From Bifidobacteriaceae bacterium (GTDB lineage: Bacteria > Actinomycetota > Actinomycetes > Actinomycetales > Bifidobacteriaceae), in the NCBI GenBank assembly GCA_022651005.1, contig JALCQD010000004.1:1-64000 (forward strand): a DNA stretch of 64,000 bases. The letters are read 5' to 3'. Made by a program: the position numbers and the translations under genes. The notes under the pieces are model-generated. The model searched no databases. It was not told the origin of the DNA and saw only the letters and a program-made list of their open reading frames with translations. Below, piece after piece: positions 1 to 8,871 of the stretch (positions are counted from its first letter, which is position 1; every line of letters starts with the position of its first letter).

Positions 1-332
1 GGGAGTCCTTCGAGGGTGGTGAGTGGGTTGCTGTAGAGGTTGAGGGTGGTGAGGTTGGTGAGGTTTGGGAGTCCTTCGAGGGTGGTGAGTGAGGTGTTGT
101 AGAGGTTGAGGGTGGTGAGGTTGGTGAGGTTTGGGAGTCCTTCGAGGGTGGTGAGTGGGTTGCTGTAGAGGTTGAGGGTGGTGAGGTTGGTGAGGTTTGG
201 GAGTCCTTCGAGGGTGGTGAGTGAGGTGTTGTAGAGGTAGAGGGTGGTGAGGTTGGTGAGGTTTGGGAGTCCTTCGGGGGTGGTGAGTGGGTTGCTGCCG
301 AGGTTGAGGATGGTGAGGTTGGTGAGGTTGTG
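1..332 (-). repeat. Tandem 66-bp leucine-rich-repeat coding units
   Basis: Units begin at 1, 67, 133, 199, 265 and 331, an exact 66-bp period that encodes 22 residues. Units 1 and 3 are the same, and units 2 and 4 are almost the same (Asn-Thr-Ser in place of Ser-Asn-Pro), so a 132-bp higher-order repeat has recently duplicated. The array continues beyond the left edge. Confidence 0.9.
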
Positions 333-1088
333 GAGTCCTTCGAGGTTTGTGATGCCTTCCGATGAGGCATACAGGTAGGTGATGCTGTTCGCTTCTTTTT
401 CTGTGATGGTCTCGTCGACTGTCTTCCCGAGTTTTGTGGCGATGACTGTTGCCAGGTTCGGGTCGGGGAAGACTTTCTTGATGAGCCCGAGTTCCTTGTC
501 GGTTTCCTTGGTTGTTTCTTTCTTTTCCGGGGTCTTGGAGGGCTGGGGCGCCGTGTCGTCTTCATCCGAGTCGTCCTGACTCGGTGCCGTTGCGTCCTGC
601 TTCTTCTCCTCCTGCGTGCCGCCTGTTTCCTTGGTGGCGGATTCTTTTTCCGATGGTGGGTCTGCCGTTGTGTCTTTCTTCTGGGTGTCCTGGGGCTTCG
701 GGGCCGGTGACGGTTCGGGTGTTGGCGCTGGTTCAGGTGCTGGGGCGGTCTCCGTGGGTTCCACTGGCGGCGCTGCCTCTGTGGCTTCCGGTGTGGCTGG
801 TGTTTCTTCGATGGTTGGCTGGACGGGTTCGCCTGCGGGTTCTTCGGTGGGATTGGCTTCCGCACTCGCTTCCGCATTCGCGTCTGCGCTTGCGGCTGCG
901 ACTGTCCCCGTGTTCGGGTCACTGGTGTTTTCGTTTGCGATTGCCGTGGCGGCGCTGCCGGTGGTGAGTGCGATGGCGAGGAGTGTGGAGAGTGCGCTGG
1001 CCGCTATTTTGAATAGTGGTGTTGCGCGCTGTGGCGAAGTGTGTCCGCTGGTGCTCACATCACGAGCGGTGGTGTGCGGCTTTTTCAT
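1..1088 (-). CDS. Secreted leucine-rich-repeat (internalin-like) surface protein, N-terminal part
   Basis: Minus-strand reading frame open from the start codon at 1088 to the left edge, so the C-terminus and any cell-wall anchor lie outside the window. The N-terminus is basic (MKKPHTT...), with a hydrophobic stretch at about residues 25-45 ending in an Ala-rich region, which looks like a signal peptide. Next comes a long Pro/Glu/Thr/Ala/Lys-rich spacer (about residues 50-185), then a short lead-in (DPNLATVIATKLGK) and 22-residue leucine-rich repeats of the type LTNLTTLNLYSNPLTTLEGL. Repeats of 22 residues with an Asn are typical of internalin-like surface proteins, so adhesion is likely but not shown. 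GGAAGG lies 7-8 bases before this start. An in-frame ATG at 1115 is an alternative start. Confidence 0.85.
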   Translation of the reverse strand, partial: MKKPHTTARDVSTSGHTSPQRATPLFKIAASALSTLLAIALTTGSAATAIANENTSDPNTGTVAAASADANAEASAEANPTEEPAGEPVQPTIEETPATPEATEAAPPVEPTETAPAPEPAPTPEPSPAPKPQDTQKKDTTADPPSEKESATKETGGTQEEKKQDATAPSQDDSDEDDTAPQPSKTPEKKETTKETDKELGLIKKVFPDPNLATVIATKLGKTVDETITEKEANSITYLYASSEGITNLEGLHNLTNLTILNLGSNPLTTPEGLPNLTNLTTLYLYNTSLTTLEGLPNLTNLTTLNLYSNPLTTLEGLPNLTNLTTLNLYNTSLTTLEGLPNLTNLTTLNLYSNPLTTLEGL

Positions 1089-1313
1089 GGTCGTGCCTTC
1101 CGTGGGTGGTGTCATGACCCCTCTTCAGGCTCCTGTGTAAAGCTAATCACGGGCACAACAAAGTGTGCAAGTCAGAACTAACTGTTCATTTAGAGAAAAA
1201 CTTGACGTGGAAGGTCATGCGGCAAAGTAAAACCGGCAATCGCCCCGGTGCCACCCTGCTCGCCGCCCTCCACGACACGAGCGCCCGTCCCCCCATGGTC
1301 TACACTCCAAACT

Positions 1314-1949
1314 GTGGCAAAAGATAGGGCTTCGCATCAGCGCATTCGCAAGACGCCGGAAGAGCGTCGGCGCGAGATTCTCGACGCGTCCATACGTCTC
1401 ATCGGCGAATATGGCTTCAACGGCATATCGCTCAAGGATGTGGCCGACGAGGTGGGAATGTCCCAGCCGGGCCTTCTGCATTATGTGGGCACGAAAGAGG
1501 GCTTGCTCTCCATGCTCGTTACCGATGTCTACGACATGTCGGGCACGCCAGGGGACTTCCTTGCATCAGGCGTTCCTGGCTCGGATCCCGAGGCGCCTCA
1601 TTTTCCTGCGTATCTGCGATTTTTGGTGAGGCACAATGCCTCTCGTCCTGCGCTGATGCAGCTTTACGTTGTGTTGCAGTCCGAGGCGGTGGCACCGAAT
1701 CACCCTTTGCATGACTATTTTCAGGCGCGTCCCGAGCAGGTATGGAATTTCTATTCTGAATATCCGTGGGTGCTTCCCGAGGAGATTGGCGGCTGGGAGA
1801 ATATGCGATCGCTGGTGCGCATGAGCATTGAGGCGATGGATGGCATTCAGCTGCGCGTTCTGCGCGAGCCGCATATTGACTTATATGAGGAATGGCTCGC
1901 TTTCGAGAAGCTTCTTTTTCCGTCCCCGCTGTGGGATGAGTACCGCTGA
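1314..1949 (+). CDS. TetR/AcrR-family transcriptional regulator
   Basis: About 211 residues. The N-terminal TetR helix-turn-helix is clear (RRREILDASIRLIGEYGF, then SLKDVADEVGMSQPGLLHYV at about residues 40-58), followed by a variable ligand-binding domain. I chose GTG 1314 over the longer frame from 1248 because a TACACT box at 1301-1306 lies seven bases upstream and no Shine-Dalgarno sequence is present, which suggests a leaderless mRNA. The next gene downstream is a sugar transporter whose promoter carries an inverted-repeat operator, so this protein probably represses the transporter-GH30-GH42 operon and responds to its sugar. The target is inferred from position. Confidence 0.88.
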   Translation: MAKDRASHQRIRKTPEERRREILDASIRLIGEYGFNGISLKDVADEVGMSQPGLLHYVGTKEGLLSMLVTDVYDMSGTPGDFLASGVPGSDPEAPHFPAYLRFLVRHNASRPALMQLYVVLQSEAVAPNHPLHDYFQARPEQVWNFYSEYPWVLPEEIGGWENMRSLVRMSIEAMDGIQLRVLREPHIDLYEEWLAFEKLLFPSPLWDEYR

Positions 1950-2095
1950 TTTCGTTTGGTATTTCGCACCTTCTTTGAGGACTCCGAAAACTGAGAAAAC
2001 GGCTGTGTGCGTTGGGCCTGGCACTCGCCGCACATAAAGGTGAACACGCAGCACCACGCTCCATAATGCATGTCGGATCTCTAGAGAGACCACAC

Positions 2096-2138
2096 TTGAC
2101 AAACCTATCTAACAGGTATTAGATATTAGTTATCTAAT
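2096..2138 (+). promoter_or_regulatory. Promoter and TetR-type operator of the MFS-GH30-GH42 operon
   Basis: TTGACA at 2096-2101 is followed after 17 bases by TTAGAT (2119-2124). Three alternating half-sites cover this region: TATCTAA (2106-2112), TTAGATA (2119-2125) and TATCTAAT (2131-2138). The last two form a perfect inverted repeat, ATTAGATA-N5-TATCTAAT (2118-2138). A repressor bound here would block the -10 region. The nearest regulator gene is the TetR protein just upstream. Confidence 0.65.
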
Positions 2139-2224
2139 GGTCGTCAGATACGGCGATGTAGTCAGGATGACGGCCATTGATGTGATGTGAAGTAGTCGAT
2201 GATGACATCATGAAAGAAGGCGTT

Positions 2225-3565
2225 ATGTCCGACAGCGTTCAGTCGGGTAAGGCTCTTGATAGCCGATACCAGCAGATGCAAGCCGCCCAGGCAGCTGCAG
2301 AAAAAGATCCCAAGATTTCTCCCGAAACCGGTGTGGAAGTTCCTAAGTCAAAGATGTTCCGCTTCGGCGCGAGCTTCCTGGTCTTCGGCCTTCTGTGGTG
2401 CGCGGGCCTCATGATTGTGACTCAGGTGCTTCTTCCCCAGCATCTGAAGGATATCGGCGTCGCATCCCCCGACGCGCTGCTCGGAACCGTAAACGCCGCA
2501 ACGGCCATCGCCTCCCTCGTGGCAAACCTGATGTTCGGCAATTTCTCCGATCGCACGCGCTCTCGCTTCGGTCGCCGTACCCCTTGGATCCTCTTCGGCG
2601 CAGTCCTCGGCGGCGTCACGCTGTTCCTGACGGTCGTCTCCACCAATCCGGTGCTGCTCACCGTCTTCTACTGCCTCGCAATGTTCGGCCTCAACGCAAT
2701 GATCGCGCCGTTCGTCGCCATCCTCTCCGACCGCGTGCCCAGAGGTAACCGCGGCATGCTCTCCGCCTTCTATGGCGCTGGCACCACCGTGGGAACGCCC
2801 ATCGGCACCCTCATCGCTTCCGCACTCATCAACAACGTTTTCGCCGGCTTTGCCCTCGCGGGTGTCCTCATGGCGCTGGGCGGCTTCGTGGCCGTCGCCA
2901 TCATGCCGCGCGAGCAGTCCGCCGAATTCATTCCCAAGGGCGACTCCGGCTCCTTCCTGGACGTCATCAAGTCCTTCCGTCCTCCTCAGTTCTCCACGAA
3001 CCACGACTTCTACAAGGCCTTCGTCGGCCGCCTCTGCATGCTGGTGAGCTATCAGATGATCGCCGTCTACCAGCTCTACATCGTGCAGGATTACGTGGGG
3101 CAAGATAAGGTCAATGCCGCCGCCACCATCTCAGTGATGTCGATCATCATGATGATCGTCTCCCTCGTGGGCTCTCTGCTTTCCGGACCCATCTCCGATG
3201 CCATCGGCCGCCGCAAGGTCCCCGTCGTGGTCGCTTCCGTGCTCTTCGCAGTCGGCGTCGCCATGCCGTGGGTCTTCCCTACTGCCATGGGCATGTACCT
3301 CTTCGCAGGCATCGCGGGCTTCGGCTACGGTGTGTATTCCTCCATCGATCAGGCGCTGAACGTTGACGTCCTCAAGAGTAAGGAAGAGGCAGGCAAGGAT
3401 CTCGGCATCCTCAACCTCGCCACCACCATCGGCCAGTTCCTTGGACCTCTCGTCACCTCCAGCCTCGTTGTTGCAACTGGCGGCTACGGCGCTGTGTTCC
3501 CCACGTCCATCGTGCTGGCGGTTCTTGGCTGCGTCTTCATCCTCGCCATCAAGAACGTGAAGTAA
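2225..3565 (+). CDS. MFS sugar transporter (SLC45/GPH-like)
   Basis: About 446 residues with twelve predicted membrane helices. The segment RFGRRTPWILFGAVLGG after helix 2 is typical of the sugar-transporting MFS groups related to SLC45 and melibiose carriers, and a second signature (SDAIGRRK) sits in the C-terminal half. The N-terminus is a hydrophilic cytoplasmic tail. I chose ATG 2225 because AGAAGG lies at 2215-2220; an upstream in-frame ATG at 2210 lacks this. It is the first gene of an operon with GH30 and GH42 enzymes that have no signal peptides, so it probably imports the oligosaccharide or glycoside that they cleave. The exact sugar cannot be read from sequence. Confidence 0.85.
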   Translation: MSDSVQSGKALDSRYQQMQAAQAAAEKDPKISPETGVEVPKSKMFRFGASFLVFGLLWCAGLMIVTQVLLPQHLKDIGVASPDALLGTVNAATAIASLVANLMFGNFSDRTRSRFGRRTPWILFGAVLGGVTLFLTVVSTNPVLLTVFYCLAMFGLNAMIAPFVAILSDRVPRGNRGMLSAFYGAGTTVGTPIGTLIASALINNVFAGFALAGVLMALGGFVAVAIMPREQSAEFIPKGDSGSFLDVIKSFRPPQFSTNHDFYKAFVGRLCMLVSYQMIAVYQLYIVQDYVGQDKVNAAATISVMSIIMMIVSLVGSLLSGPISDAIGRRKVPVVVASVLFAVGVAMPWVFPTAMGMYLFAGIAGFGYGVYSSIDQALNVDVLKSKEEAGKDLGILNLATTIGQFLGPLVTSSLVVATGGYGAVFPTSIVLAVLGCVFILAIKNVK

Positions 3566-3589
3566 GAGAGCGCACAGAAAGGATTTCTT

Positions 3590-4924
3590 ATGACCACATG
3601 GATTGAAACGACTCCCGACGCAAAGCTCGTGGAGCGTCAGGCGGGGGAGAGCACTTCCGCCGCATCTCAAGATTTGCAGCTGAACGGCGATGCCTTCCAG
3701 AAGATTCGCGGATTCGGCGGCTGCTTCAATGAGCTGGGATACCTGCCGTTGCAACAGCTTGACGATGAGGCCCAAGAGGCGATTTACAAGGATCTCTTCA
3801 GCCCCGATGAGCTCAATTTCCGCTTCAACCGCACGCCCGTTGGCGCCAACGACTTTGCGGCCACCTGGTACAGCTACGACGAAACCGATGGCGATACGGA
3901 TCTCAAGGACTTCAGCGTGGATCACGATGAGAAGACCCTGATTCCCTACATTCGCCGCGCTCAGAAGTACCAGCCCGACATGGATCTGTTCGCAAGCCCA
4001 TGGAGCCCGCCCACCTGGATGAAGAACCCCAAGGTCTACAACTTCGGCCGCATCGTGATGACGCCTGAGAACCTCACCACCTATGCGAACTATCTGCTGA
4101 AGTACGTGCGTGAATACGCCAAGCGTGGCATCAAGGTCAACAGGCTCTTCGTGCAGAACGAGGTGTTTGCGGACCAGAAGTTCCCCTCCTGCCTGTGGTC
4201 GAGCGATGACATGAAGATCTTCATCCGCGACTACCTTGGCCCGCTGTTCGAGCGCGAAAACGTGCCCACCGACATCTTTCTTGGAACCCTCAACGGCCCC
4301 GAGGACATGAAGTGGGTTCCCACCGGCATCGAGCACGAGAACTACAACCGCTACGTGGACAACATCCTCTTCGACGACGCTGCGCGCAAGTACATCAAGG
4401 GCATCGGCTACCAGTGGGCCGGGCAGAACGCCATCGAACGCACGCACCAGTCCTGGCCCGAGCTTGAGCTGCTGCAGACCGAGTCCGAATGCGGCTTCGG
4501 CGAGAACTCGTGGGAGGATGCGGAATACATCTTCCACCTCATCAACCACTACTTCCGCTCCGGTGCCACAGCATACGTTTACTGGAACATCATTCTGGGC
4601 GACTCGGTGAGCACCTGGGGATGGCGTCAGAACTCGCTGTTCACGATTTCCGACAACGGCCACGAGGTCATCAAGAACCCCGAGTACTACGTCATGCGTC
4701 ACTTCGCAAAGTACGTGAAGCCGGGCGCGCAGCTGCTGGGAACGAGTGGGCACTTCACTTCCATGGCCATCGCCTTCCGCAACCCGGACGGCAAGATTGT
4801 TGTGGTGGTGCAGAACGCGCTGGAGCGTGCGCTCGATTTCACCTTCGCCGATCCCGACAACGCGTCGCACGGGTTCGCGGCACAGCTCAAGCCGCGCTCG
4901 TTCAACACGTTCGTGATTGACTGA
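3590..4924 (+). CDS. Glycoside hydrolase family 30 (glucosylceramidase-like), cytoplasmic
   Basis: 444 residues with no signal peptide. The retaining clan-A fold is indicated by GFGGCFNELG near the N-terminus, SPWSPPTWMK (137-146), the acid/base glutamate in FVQNE (E191) and the nucleophile in LLQTESECG (E298 by position). These match GH30 glucosylceramidase-type enzymes. It starts 24 bases after the transporter stop with AAAGGA upstream, and GH42 follows 35 bases later. Family 30 includes beta-glucosidases, beta-1,6-glucanases, xylanases and beta-1,6-galactanases, so the substrate is open. Pairing with GH42 suggests a beta-linked gluco- or galacto-oligosaccharide taken up by the neighbouring transporter. 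Confidence 0.87.
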   Translation: MTTWIETTPDAKLVERQAGESTSAASQDLQLNGDAFQKIRGFGGCFNELGYLPLQQLDDEAQEAIYKDLFSPDELNFRFNRTPVGANDFAATWYSYDETDGDTDLKDFSVDHDEKTLIPYIRRAQKYQPDMDLFASPWSPPTWMKNPKVYNFGRIVMTPENLTTYANYLLKYVREYAKRGIKVNRLFVQNEVFADQKFPSCLWSSDDMKIFIRDYLGPLFERENVPTDIFLGTLNGPEDMKWVPTGIEHENYNRYVDNILFDDAARKYIKGIGYQWAGQNAIERTHQSWPELELLQTESECGFGENSWEDAEYIFHLINHYFRSGATAYVYWNIILGDSVSTWGWRQNSLFTISDNGHEVIKNPEYYVMRHFAKYVKPGAQLLGTSGHFTSMAIAFRNPDGKIVVVVQNALERALDFTFADPDNASHGFAAQLKPRSFNTFVID

Positions 4925-4959
4925 TTTCATGCAATTCGAGTAAGAAGGAGACACCTGAC

Positions 4960-7131
4960 ATGGCAAAGAAGCAAGTGGACGAAATCCTCTTCGGCGCTGC
5001 GTATTACGACGAGTACCTCACCCCAAAGGGCTTGGATCGTGTCGATACCGACATGAAGATGATGCGTGCGGCGGGCATGAACCTCATCCGCATCGCAGAG
5101 TCGACGTGGAGCACCTGCGAGCCACAGCCGGGTGTCTTCGACTTCTCTCACGTGGACCGTGCGCTGGACGCTGCAGAGCGCGCCGGCATCAAAGTGATCG
5201 TGGGAACACCCACCTACGCCGTTCCCACCTGGCTGGTGAAGATGCACCCCGATGTGTTGGCGGTCACGCCCAACGGCCCCGGCAAGTACGGCGCGCGTCA
5301 GATCATGGACATCGTCAACCCCGCATACAAGTTCTACGGTGAGCGCGTCATCCGCAAGCTGGTGGCCCATGTGGCAGAGCGCGGCAACGTCATCGGCTTT
5401 CAGGTGGATAACGAAACCAAGTACTATGACTCGGTGTCAGAAGACATGCAGGCGCTTTTCATCAAGTCATTGCGCACCCGCTTCCACGACGATCTCAATG
5501 CGCTCAACGCCACTTTCGGGCTGGATTATTGGTCCAATCGCATCAACGCCTGGGAGGATTTCCCCGATCTCACGGGCTCCATCAACGAGTCCCTACGTGC
5601 GGCCTTCGATCATTTCCGCCGCTCGCAGGTGGCGGAGTTCCTCGCATGGCAGGCCGGAATCGTGCGCGAGTACGCGCGCGACGACCAGTTCGTGACGCAC
5701 AACTTCGACTTCGACTGGGCGCCCGGCTGGAGCTATGGCGTGCAGCCCGCGCTCGACCACTTTGAATCTGCCGCGGCCGTCGACATCGCTGGCACCGATA
5801 TTTACCACCCCACCGAGGATGCGCTTACCGGCAAGGAGATTGCGTTCGGCGGCGACATGATGCGCTCGGTCAAGGATGGCCAGAACTACATCGTGCTCGA
5901 AACCGAGGCACAAGGTCAGAACGGCTGGCTGCCCTACCCGGGGCAACTGCGCCTGCAGGCCTACAGTCACCTGGCCTCCGGTGCTGATGGCGTGGAGTAC
6001 TGGCACTGGCACTCCATCCACAACTCTTTTGAAACGTACTGGAAGGGCGTGCTCTCCCACGACATGGAGCCGAACCCCACGTACGAGGAGGCAGGCGTCT
6101 TCGGCCGCGAGATTCAGCGCATCGGCGGCGAGCTGCTGCACCTTCGCAAGCACAACAAAGTGGCCATGATGGTGAGCAATGATTCGCTCAGCGCTCTCGA
6201 ATGGTTCCACCTTGAATCAGGCTTCCCCTACGGCGGCACCATGCGCTACAACGACATCGTGCGCAAGATGTACGACGAGCTGTTTGAGATGAACGTTGAA
6301 TGCGACATGGTGCCGGTGACGGCATCGGCTGAGAAGCTGTCGCAGTATTCGATGGTGCTCACGCCCGCGCTGTATTCGGCGCCCGCCTCCACGCTTGAGG
6401 TGTTGCGCGCGTATGTGCAGGGCGGCGGGCACCTGGTGTCTACGCTGCGTTCCTTCGTGACCGACGAGAACGTGACCGTGTGGACCGACCGCGCCCCGCA
6501 CTCGCTCACCGACGTTTTCGGCATGACGTACAACCAGTTCACCAGGCCACAGAACGTACCGGTGAAGTTTGGGAGCGAAGGTTCTGAGGCGCTCGCGGAC
6601 ATTCCCGCTGAGAACGCGCAGGCGCTCATTGAGTTGCTCGTGCCGGCAGGTGCGAATGCTGCTGGTGCTGAGGCTGCTGGTGCGAACGTCACTGGAACGA
6701 GCACTTTCGGCTCACCCACGCAGGTTCTCGCTGCCTACGATCACTACGCGTGGAAAGGCTATGCCGCCATCACGCGGCACGCCTTTGGCTCGGGCGATGC
6801 GGAATACATCGGAACTGTTCTGTCTGACGCGGCTCTGAAATCCGTTCTGCGCGAGGCTGTTGAGAATGCTGGAATTGAGGACGACGTTACCGCACTAGGC
6901 AACACGGTTCGCGTGCGTCGCGGCACCAATGCGGCGGGCAAGTCCGTGACATACTTCCTCAACTACTCGGCTGAACCGGTGTCGTTCTCCTCACCGGTTG
7001 CGGGGCGCATGGTGCTGCCGGCTGCTGGGAACGGTACTGAAGCTGCGGAGGTTACTTCCGGCGCGCCAATTACTGCGGGCGCGCAGCTCTCCATTGCCCC
7101 GTGGAATCTACAAATCGTGATTGGGAAGTAA
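4960..7131 (+). CDS. GH42 beta-galactosidase
   Basis: 723 residues without a signal peptide. It releases terminal beta-linked galactose from oligosaccharides in the cytoplasm. The catalytic barrel begins ILFGAAYYDEYL. The acid/base is E152 in FQVDNETKYY and the nucleophile E314 in IVLETEAQGQNGW; a trimerisation domain and a small beta domain follow. The length is slightly above the usual 680-700, partly through an Ala/Gly-rich insertion at about residues 563-585 (nt 6647-6715). AAGGAG precedes the ATG. It is the last gene of the MFS-GH30-GH42 operon and is followed by a strong hairpin terminator. Confidence 0.93.
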   Translation: MAKKQVDEILFGAAYYDEYLTPKGLDRVDTDMKMMRAAGMNLIRIAESTWSTCEPQPGVFDFSHVDRALDAAERAGIKVIVGTPTYAVPTWLVKMHPDVLAVTPNGPGKYGARQIMDIVNPAYKFYGERVIRKLVAHVAERGNVIGFQVDNETKYYDSVSEDMQALFIKSLRTRFHDDLNALNATFGLDYWSNRINAWEDFPDLTGSINESLRAAFDHFRRSQVAEFLAWQAGIVREYARDDQFVTHNFDFDWAPGWSYGVQPALDHFESAAAVDIAGTDIYHPTEDALTGKEIAFGGDMMRSVKDGQNYIVLETEAQGQNGWLPYPGQLRLQAYSHLASGADGVEYWHWHSIHNSFETYWKGVLSHDMEPNPTYEEAGVFGREIQRIGGELLHLRKHNKVAMMVSNDSLSALEWFHLESGFPYGGTMRYNDIVRKMYDELFEMNVECDMVPVTASAEKLSQYSMVLTPALYSAPASTLEVLRAYVQGGGHLVSTLRSFVTDENVTVWTDRAPHSLTDVFGMTYNQFTRPQNVPVKFGSEGSEALADIPAENAQALIELLVPAGANAAGAEAAGANVTGTSTFGSPTQVLAAYDHYAWKGYAAITRHAFGSGDAEYIGTVLSDAALKSVLREAVENAGIEDDVTALGNTVRVRRGTNAAGKSVTYFLNYSAEPVSFSSPVAGRMVLPAAGNGTEAAEVTSGAPITAGAQLSIAPWNLQIVIGK

Positions 7132-7157
7132 CCCCTTTCTTCCTGATCCTTGCCACG

Positions 7158-7212
7158 AAAAAGCGCGCTGAGTGTGAGCCGAAGCTCACTCAGCGCGCTT
7201 TCTCTTTCTTAC
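7158..7212. terminator. Bidirectional intrinsic terminator
   Basis: The stem AAAGCGCGCTGAGTG-TGAGC pairs with GCTC-ACTCAGCGCGCTTT across a CGAA loop, with a two-base bulge. A T-rich run follows on the plus strand and an A-rich run precedes it. It lies between the convergent GH42 gene and the peptide-binding protein gene and can serve both. Confidence 0.85.
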
Positions 7213-7230
7213 TGTGCCTACTGTGCTTCC

Positions 7231-8871
7231 CTATTTCGTCAGCTTGTAATACGCCGGGTAACCCATGTAGTTGAAGTCCACTCCGCTCACCTTCTGCGAA
7301 GAAGCGGCGTTGACGTTCTGGTACCACAGCGGAATCACGGGCAGGTCCTTCAACAGAACCTTCTCAGCCTGGTGATACACGGTCACCGAACTCGAGAGCG
7401 ACGTCTGCTTTGCAGCCTCAGAAATCAGCGAATCAAATTCGCCTGACTTGTAATCGCCGTTGTTGAGCCCCTTGCCATCGGCGAACGCGGAGCCGTACGC
7501 CTGCACCAAGTAACCTTCGGGGTGAGGATAGTCGGACTGCATGCCCGACTTGAACGCCGTCTTCACCGTGCGGTTCAGTACCGCGGTGCTCAGCTCCTTC
7601 GATGTGGAGTACGGCACGCTTTCGGTGGAGATGCCTAATACGTTCTTGAGGGAGTTGTTTACCGCGTCCACCCAATCCTTGTCGGTGGTGTCGCCGGCGT
7701 AGGAAATCTTGAACGTTCCGGACCACTTCGAAATCTTGTTGGCCTGTGCCCACAGCTTCTTCGCCTGCGCTGCGTTGAATTTCAGCACGCCGGAGCTGTC
7801 GATGGTCTTGGAGTAGCCGGCGATGGCAGGTGCGGTGAAGTCGGTGGCGGGGGTTGCGGAGCCCAGCAGGATCTTGGAGGTGATGGACGAGCGGTCGATC
7901 GCCAGGGAGATCGCCTTGCGACGCAGTGCGCCCTCCGCTCCCTTGAAGTGCGCCAGCGACTGCGGAATGGTGAGTGACTTGAACGCCGGGCCCACCTTAT
8001 CGATGGCGTTGATGCCTTTGTCGGTTTTGTACGACGCCAGCGAGGTGGTGGGAATTTGGTCGAGCACGTCGAGATTGCCCGCCTGCACGTCGGCGTAAGC
8101 CGCGTCGAGATCCTGATACAGCTTGAAGTCGATGCCGCCATTCTGAGCCTTGCGAGGTCCGGTGTAGTTGGGATTCGCCTTCAACACGATGTCTTGATTC
8201 GGCGTCCACGACGTGAACGTGTAGGGTCCGTTGCCGATGGGGTGCTTCCCGAACGCGGTGATGTCCTTGTACGCCACGGAGGGCAGAGGCATGAAGGCCA
8301 CGTCGCCCACCTTGTAGGCGAAGGAGGAGTCAGGTGCGGCCAGCGTCACCTGCAGAGTAGTGGGGTTTACCACCTTGAGTCCGGAGAGCTGTGCGTTTTT
8401 GTCACCCTTCGCGTCCTGAATTTTGTCGTAACCCTTGATGGTGGAGAAGATGGCGGCGCCCATCTGTCCGTTGGCGGCATTGGCCGCGTACGACCACGCC
8501 TTTGCATACGTCGAGGCGGTGATCTTCTCGCCGTTGCTGAATTTTAGATTCGGCTTCAGCGTGACTGTATAGACGCTCGCGTCGGAGTTGGGAGTAATGG
8601 ACTTTGCGTCCGCGTACACGAGCTTTCCGGTATTGGAGAAGGTGACGAGGCCGTCGAACAGCTGGGTAACGACCTTCCAGCCTGCGGTGTCCGCGGTATT
8701 GCCGGGAACGAGGCCCACGCCCGGCTCCACGTTGTTGACGCTGATGACTGCGTTGCTGGCTTTTGCGGAAGTGCTGGAATCTGATGTCGATCCGCTCGTT
8801 CCGCACCCGCTGAGCGCCAGACCTACGCTGAGCGCTGCTGCGATTATTGCCGGAATCTTGAATTTCTTCAC
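7231..8871 (-). CDS. Family 5 (oligopeptide) ABC substrate-binding lipoprotein
   Basis: 546 residues. The signal peptide ends in a lipobox (LALSGC, lipid on C23), so the protein is tethered to the outer face of the membrane. The SBP family 5 fold is recognised from DGLVTFSNTGKLVYADAKS, the VTLKPNLKFSNGEKITAS segment, KHPIGNGPYTF and RRKAISLAIDRSSI. It delivers peptides or similar solutes to a Dpp/Opp-type permease. No permease or ATPase gene is adjacent, so it is an orphan binding protein that must use a transporter encoded elsewhere. The start is GTG 8871, with AGAGGAT upstream. Confidence 0.92.
   Translation of the reverse strand: MKKFKIPAIIAAALSVGLALSGCGTSGSTSDSSTSAKASNAVISVNNVEPGVGLVPGNTADTAGWKVVTQLFDGLVTFSNTGKLVYADAKSITPNSDASVYTVTLKPNLKFSNGEKITASTYAKAWSYAANAANGQMGAAIFSTIKGYDKIQDAKGDKNAQLSGLKVVNPTTLQVTLAAPDSSFAYKVGDVAFMPLPSVAYKDITAFGKHPIGNGPYTFTSWTPNQDIVLKANPNYTGPRKAQNGGIDFKLYQDLDAAYADVQAGNLDVLDQIPTTSLASYKTDKGINAIDKVGPAFKSLTIPQSLAHFKGAEGALRRKAISLAIDRSSITSKILLGSATPATDFTAPAIAGYSKTIDSSGVLKFNAAQAKKLWAQANKISKWSGTFKISYAGDTTDKDWVDAVNNSLKNVLGISTESVPYSTSKELSTAVLNRTVKTAFKSGMQSDYPHPEGYLVQAYGSAFADGKGLNNGDYKSGEFDSLISEAAKQTSLSSSVTVYHQAEKVLLKDLPVIPLWYQNVNAASSQKVSGVDFNYMGYPAYYKLTK

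Noticed and set aside
1-332. CRISPR-like spaced repeats
   Set aside because: The 66-bp period is exact, has no unique spacers and encodes leucine-rich repeats in frame.
616-1140. Plus-strand frames (Ser/Val/Ala-rich) at the left edge
   Set aside because: They are the complement of the Pro/Thr/Glu-rich spacer and signal peptide of the LRR protein on the minus strand.
3131-4966. 611-codon open frame on the minus strand opposite the GH30 gene
   Set aside because: It is antisense to the GH30 gene, whose catalytic motifs are clear. Its protein is rich in Val/Glu/His/Arg with no domain, typical of a shadow of G+C-rich coding sequence.
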